Assembly (NCBI GenBank): GCA_050950345.1
Contig: JBMNHK010000010.1
Coordinates: forward strand, 142,312 to 206,311
DNA: 64,000 bases
Source of the DNA: Pelotomaculum_C sp050950345
GTDB taxonomy: Bacteria; Bacillota; Desulfotomaculia; Desulfotomaculales; Pelotomaculaceae
Direction: 5' to 3'
The position numbers and the translations under genes were made by a program. The number at the start of each line of letters is the position of its first letter. The stretch's first letter is position 1. The notes beneath the pieces are model-generated. The model searched no databases. It was not told the DNA's origin and was given only the letters and a program-made list of their open reading frames with translations. Of the stretch, positions 62,937 through 64,000 are shown piece after piece.

Positions 62937-64000
62937 TAATTATCAGTTTAATCAATGGGTTGTTCAGCCTGGACTCCAGTTTTATATATGCTTCTTTAAC
63001 TGCGCTTAGTTCTTGTTGAGCTTGCCTTAATGAACGCTGTTGCTCCTCCTCCATACGCAGGGATTTTTTTAGATCACTACTTAATGAGTTAATCTGTTCT
63101 TTGAGGTTGTATTCCTCTATGGCCGACATCTCTCTTAAGCGTTCATTTTTTTGCTTTAACTCGACAATTTCCCTTTGCAAAGCAGCAATCTTAGTGCTGT
63201 ACTGCTCTTTTATTTCTGCAATTGTCATCTTATTCACCCGGTCTTTTTCCTTATACTGCTGAAGTTTGCTAAACAACCCCTCCATCCCGCTTTGGTTTTT
63301 GGCCAGCAAATCTTTTAGTCTGTCAATTTCTGCCTGCGCATCCCTGGTGCGCTTAACCCATAGCCGGCATTGGTGCAATATGCTGTTAGCTTTGGACTCC
63401 AGTTTATTAAGATGCTCCCGGTAGCGAAATATTTCCTTTTTTCTCAGTGATAGCAATAAATCTTTTTCTGCCATTTGGGATAGAAGGTAATCTTGTTGGC
63501 TGTTTAGCTCAATTTTTTCTGCTAGGGCCGCTGCTGCCTCCCTTTGTCCCGCCATGCTCTCTTCCAGTTTTTTTTGCAGCAATACAAATTTGTTTTTCCA
63601 ATTATTACGGTCACGGTGCCACCGTGATTTTTGCTTTTCTATTAAAGAGACGAATTTTTTCTGTATTGTTTCATAGACAACTCTAACGTTAGGATTATAA
63701 CTCCAGATACCCTCACCAACCATTTCGAAGTACGGGAATTTGTTGAGGATGTTTTCCATGGTCTTATAATCTGTTTCCCGCCAGGTGTTTAATAACTGGT
63801 AAAGCTGCTGAGCGGACAGCCCGCCAGGATGAATTTTCATGGCCTTTATGACAAGATTTTTAAGAGAATAATGACTGGTTTCAACTTCCCATTCAGTTAA
63901 ACCCCATAAACCATTATCCATTTGGATAAATCTACCATCGGAGATGAGCATAGCTTCTTCAGAAAATAACTTTTTAACTTTTTTCTTCTTAGCATTTATA
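62890..64000 (-). CDS. Coiled-coil protein with HARE-HTH-like N-terminal part, 5' end beyond window
   Basis: The frame is open to the window edge (AKKKKVKKLFSEEAMLISDGRFIQMDNGLWGLTEW), so the start is outside. The N-terminal visible part has two segments like the RpoE-delta/HARE winged helix (GRFIQMDNGLWGLTEW; GGLSAQQLYQLLNTW and FPYFEMVGEGIWSYN). From about visible residue 120 to 345 it is a long, Lys/Glu/Gln-rich coiled coil. A role in binding DNA or chromatin-like organisation is inference. The last 47 nt are repeated at 44878-44924. The CAP gene was its original downstream neighbour. Confidence 0.8.
   Translation of the reverse strand, partial: INAKKKKVKKLFSEEAMLISDGRFIQMDNGLWGLTEWEVETSHYSLKNLVIKAMKIHPGGLSAQQLYQLLNTWRETDYKTMENILNKFPYFEMVGEGIWSYNPNVRVVYETIQKKFVSLIEKQKSRWHRDRNNWKNKFVLLQKKLEESMAGQREAAAALAEKIELNSQQDYLLSQMAEKDLLLSLRKKEIFRYREHLNKLESKANSILHQCRLWVKRTRDAQAEIDRLKDLLAKNQSGMEGLFSKLQQYKEKDRVNKMTIAEIKEQYSTKIAALQREIVELKQKNERLREMSAIEEYNLKEQINSLSSDLKKSLRMEEEQQRSLRQAQQELSAVKEAYIKLESRLNNPLIKLIIKICALIEGKHAKTTL

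Overview
The window looks like a chromosomal segment of an anaerobic, endospore-forming, low-to-mid GC Firmicute, most likely a Peptococcaceae/Desulfotomaculum-Pelotomaculum type organism. The signs are two alpha/beta spore DNA-binding proteins, a YjcZ-like small spore membrane protein, SpoVK, a single-chain pyruvate:ferredoxin oxidoreductase, a two-subunit class I fumarase next to ADP-forming succinyl-CoA synthetase and malate dehydrogenase, frequent TTG/GTG starts behind strong Shine-Dalgarno sites, and the miaB-mutS-mutL-miaA-hfq-spoVK gene order of this group. The genus call is inference. No tRNA, rRNA or CRISPR array was seen.

Region 1 (1-10.2 kb) holds carbon metabolism and spore genes: the 3' part of a group III type phosphofructokinase, a GT4 glycosyltransferase, an acyl-CoA synthetase, an MFS transporter, class II fructose-1,6-bisphosphatase (glpX), two SASP genes, a 38-aa membrane peptide and a TtcA-family ATPase. 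Region 2 (10.6-13.1 kb) is an IS21-family element with a frameshifted helper gene. Region 3 (13.8-25.8 kb) holds a Spo0F-like response regulator, a cysteine-rich mini-protein, nifJ, and a fumAB-sucCD-mdh operon with a clear promoter, divergent from lexA (with its own SOS box) and next to a CitB-type response regulator and a LysR regulator. These enzymes interconvert succinyl-CoA, succinate, fumarate, malate and oxaloacetate and link to pyruvate/acetyl-CoA, which is the C4 part of the methylmalonyl-CoA route. The mutase, epimerase and transcarboxylase are not in the window.

Region 4 (25.9-44.3 kb) is conserved housekeeping: a PLP lyase, spoVK, hfq, miaA, an RsmJ-like methyltransferase, mutL, mutS, miaB, a universal stress protein, Asp23, NUDIX, glgA, minC, a cysteine desulfurase, and a secreted CAP-domain protein under a c-di-AMP (ydaO/yuaA) riboswitch whose 3' end contains the ribosome binding site.

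Region 5 (44.4-64 kb) is a rearranged accessory island. Two apparently identical 2449-bp IS21-family copies in direct orientation (44924-47372 and 60013-62461) bracket about 12.6 kb of surface and secreted protein genes: SLH proteins, an SLH/beta-propeller protein, a YcdB-like multidomain protein and stalk-domain proteins. The island also holds a Phd/RelE module, a complete IS66 element, an IS3 fragment and REP-like repeats. The outer edges of the IS pair touch two copies of the same 475-bp segment, so the island sits inside a duplicated junction of a CAP gene and a coiled-coil gene. Inside it, an SLH-hairpin-relE block is present twice, and in one copy the hairpin loop is the IS66 target. The last gene runs off the window end.
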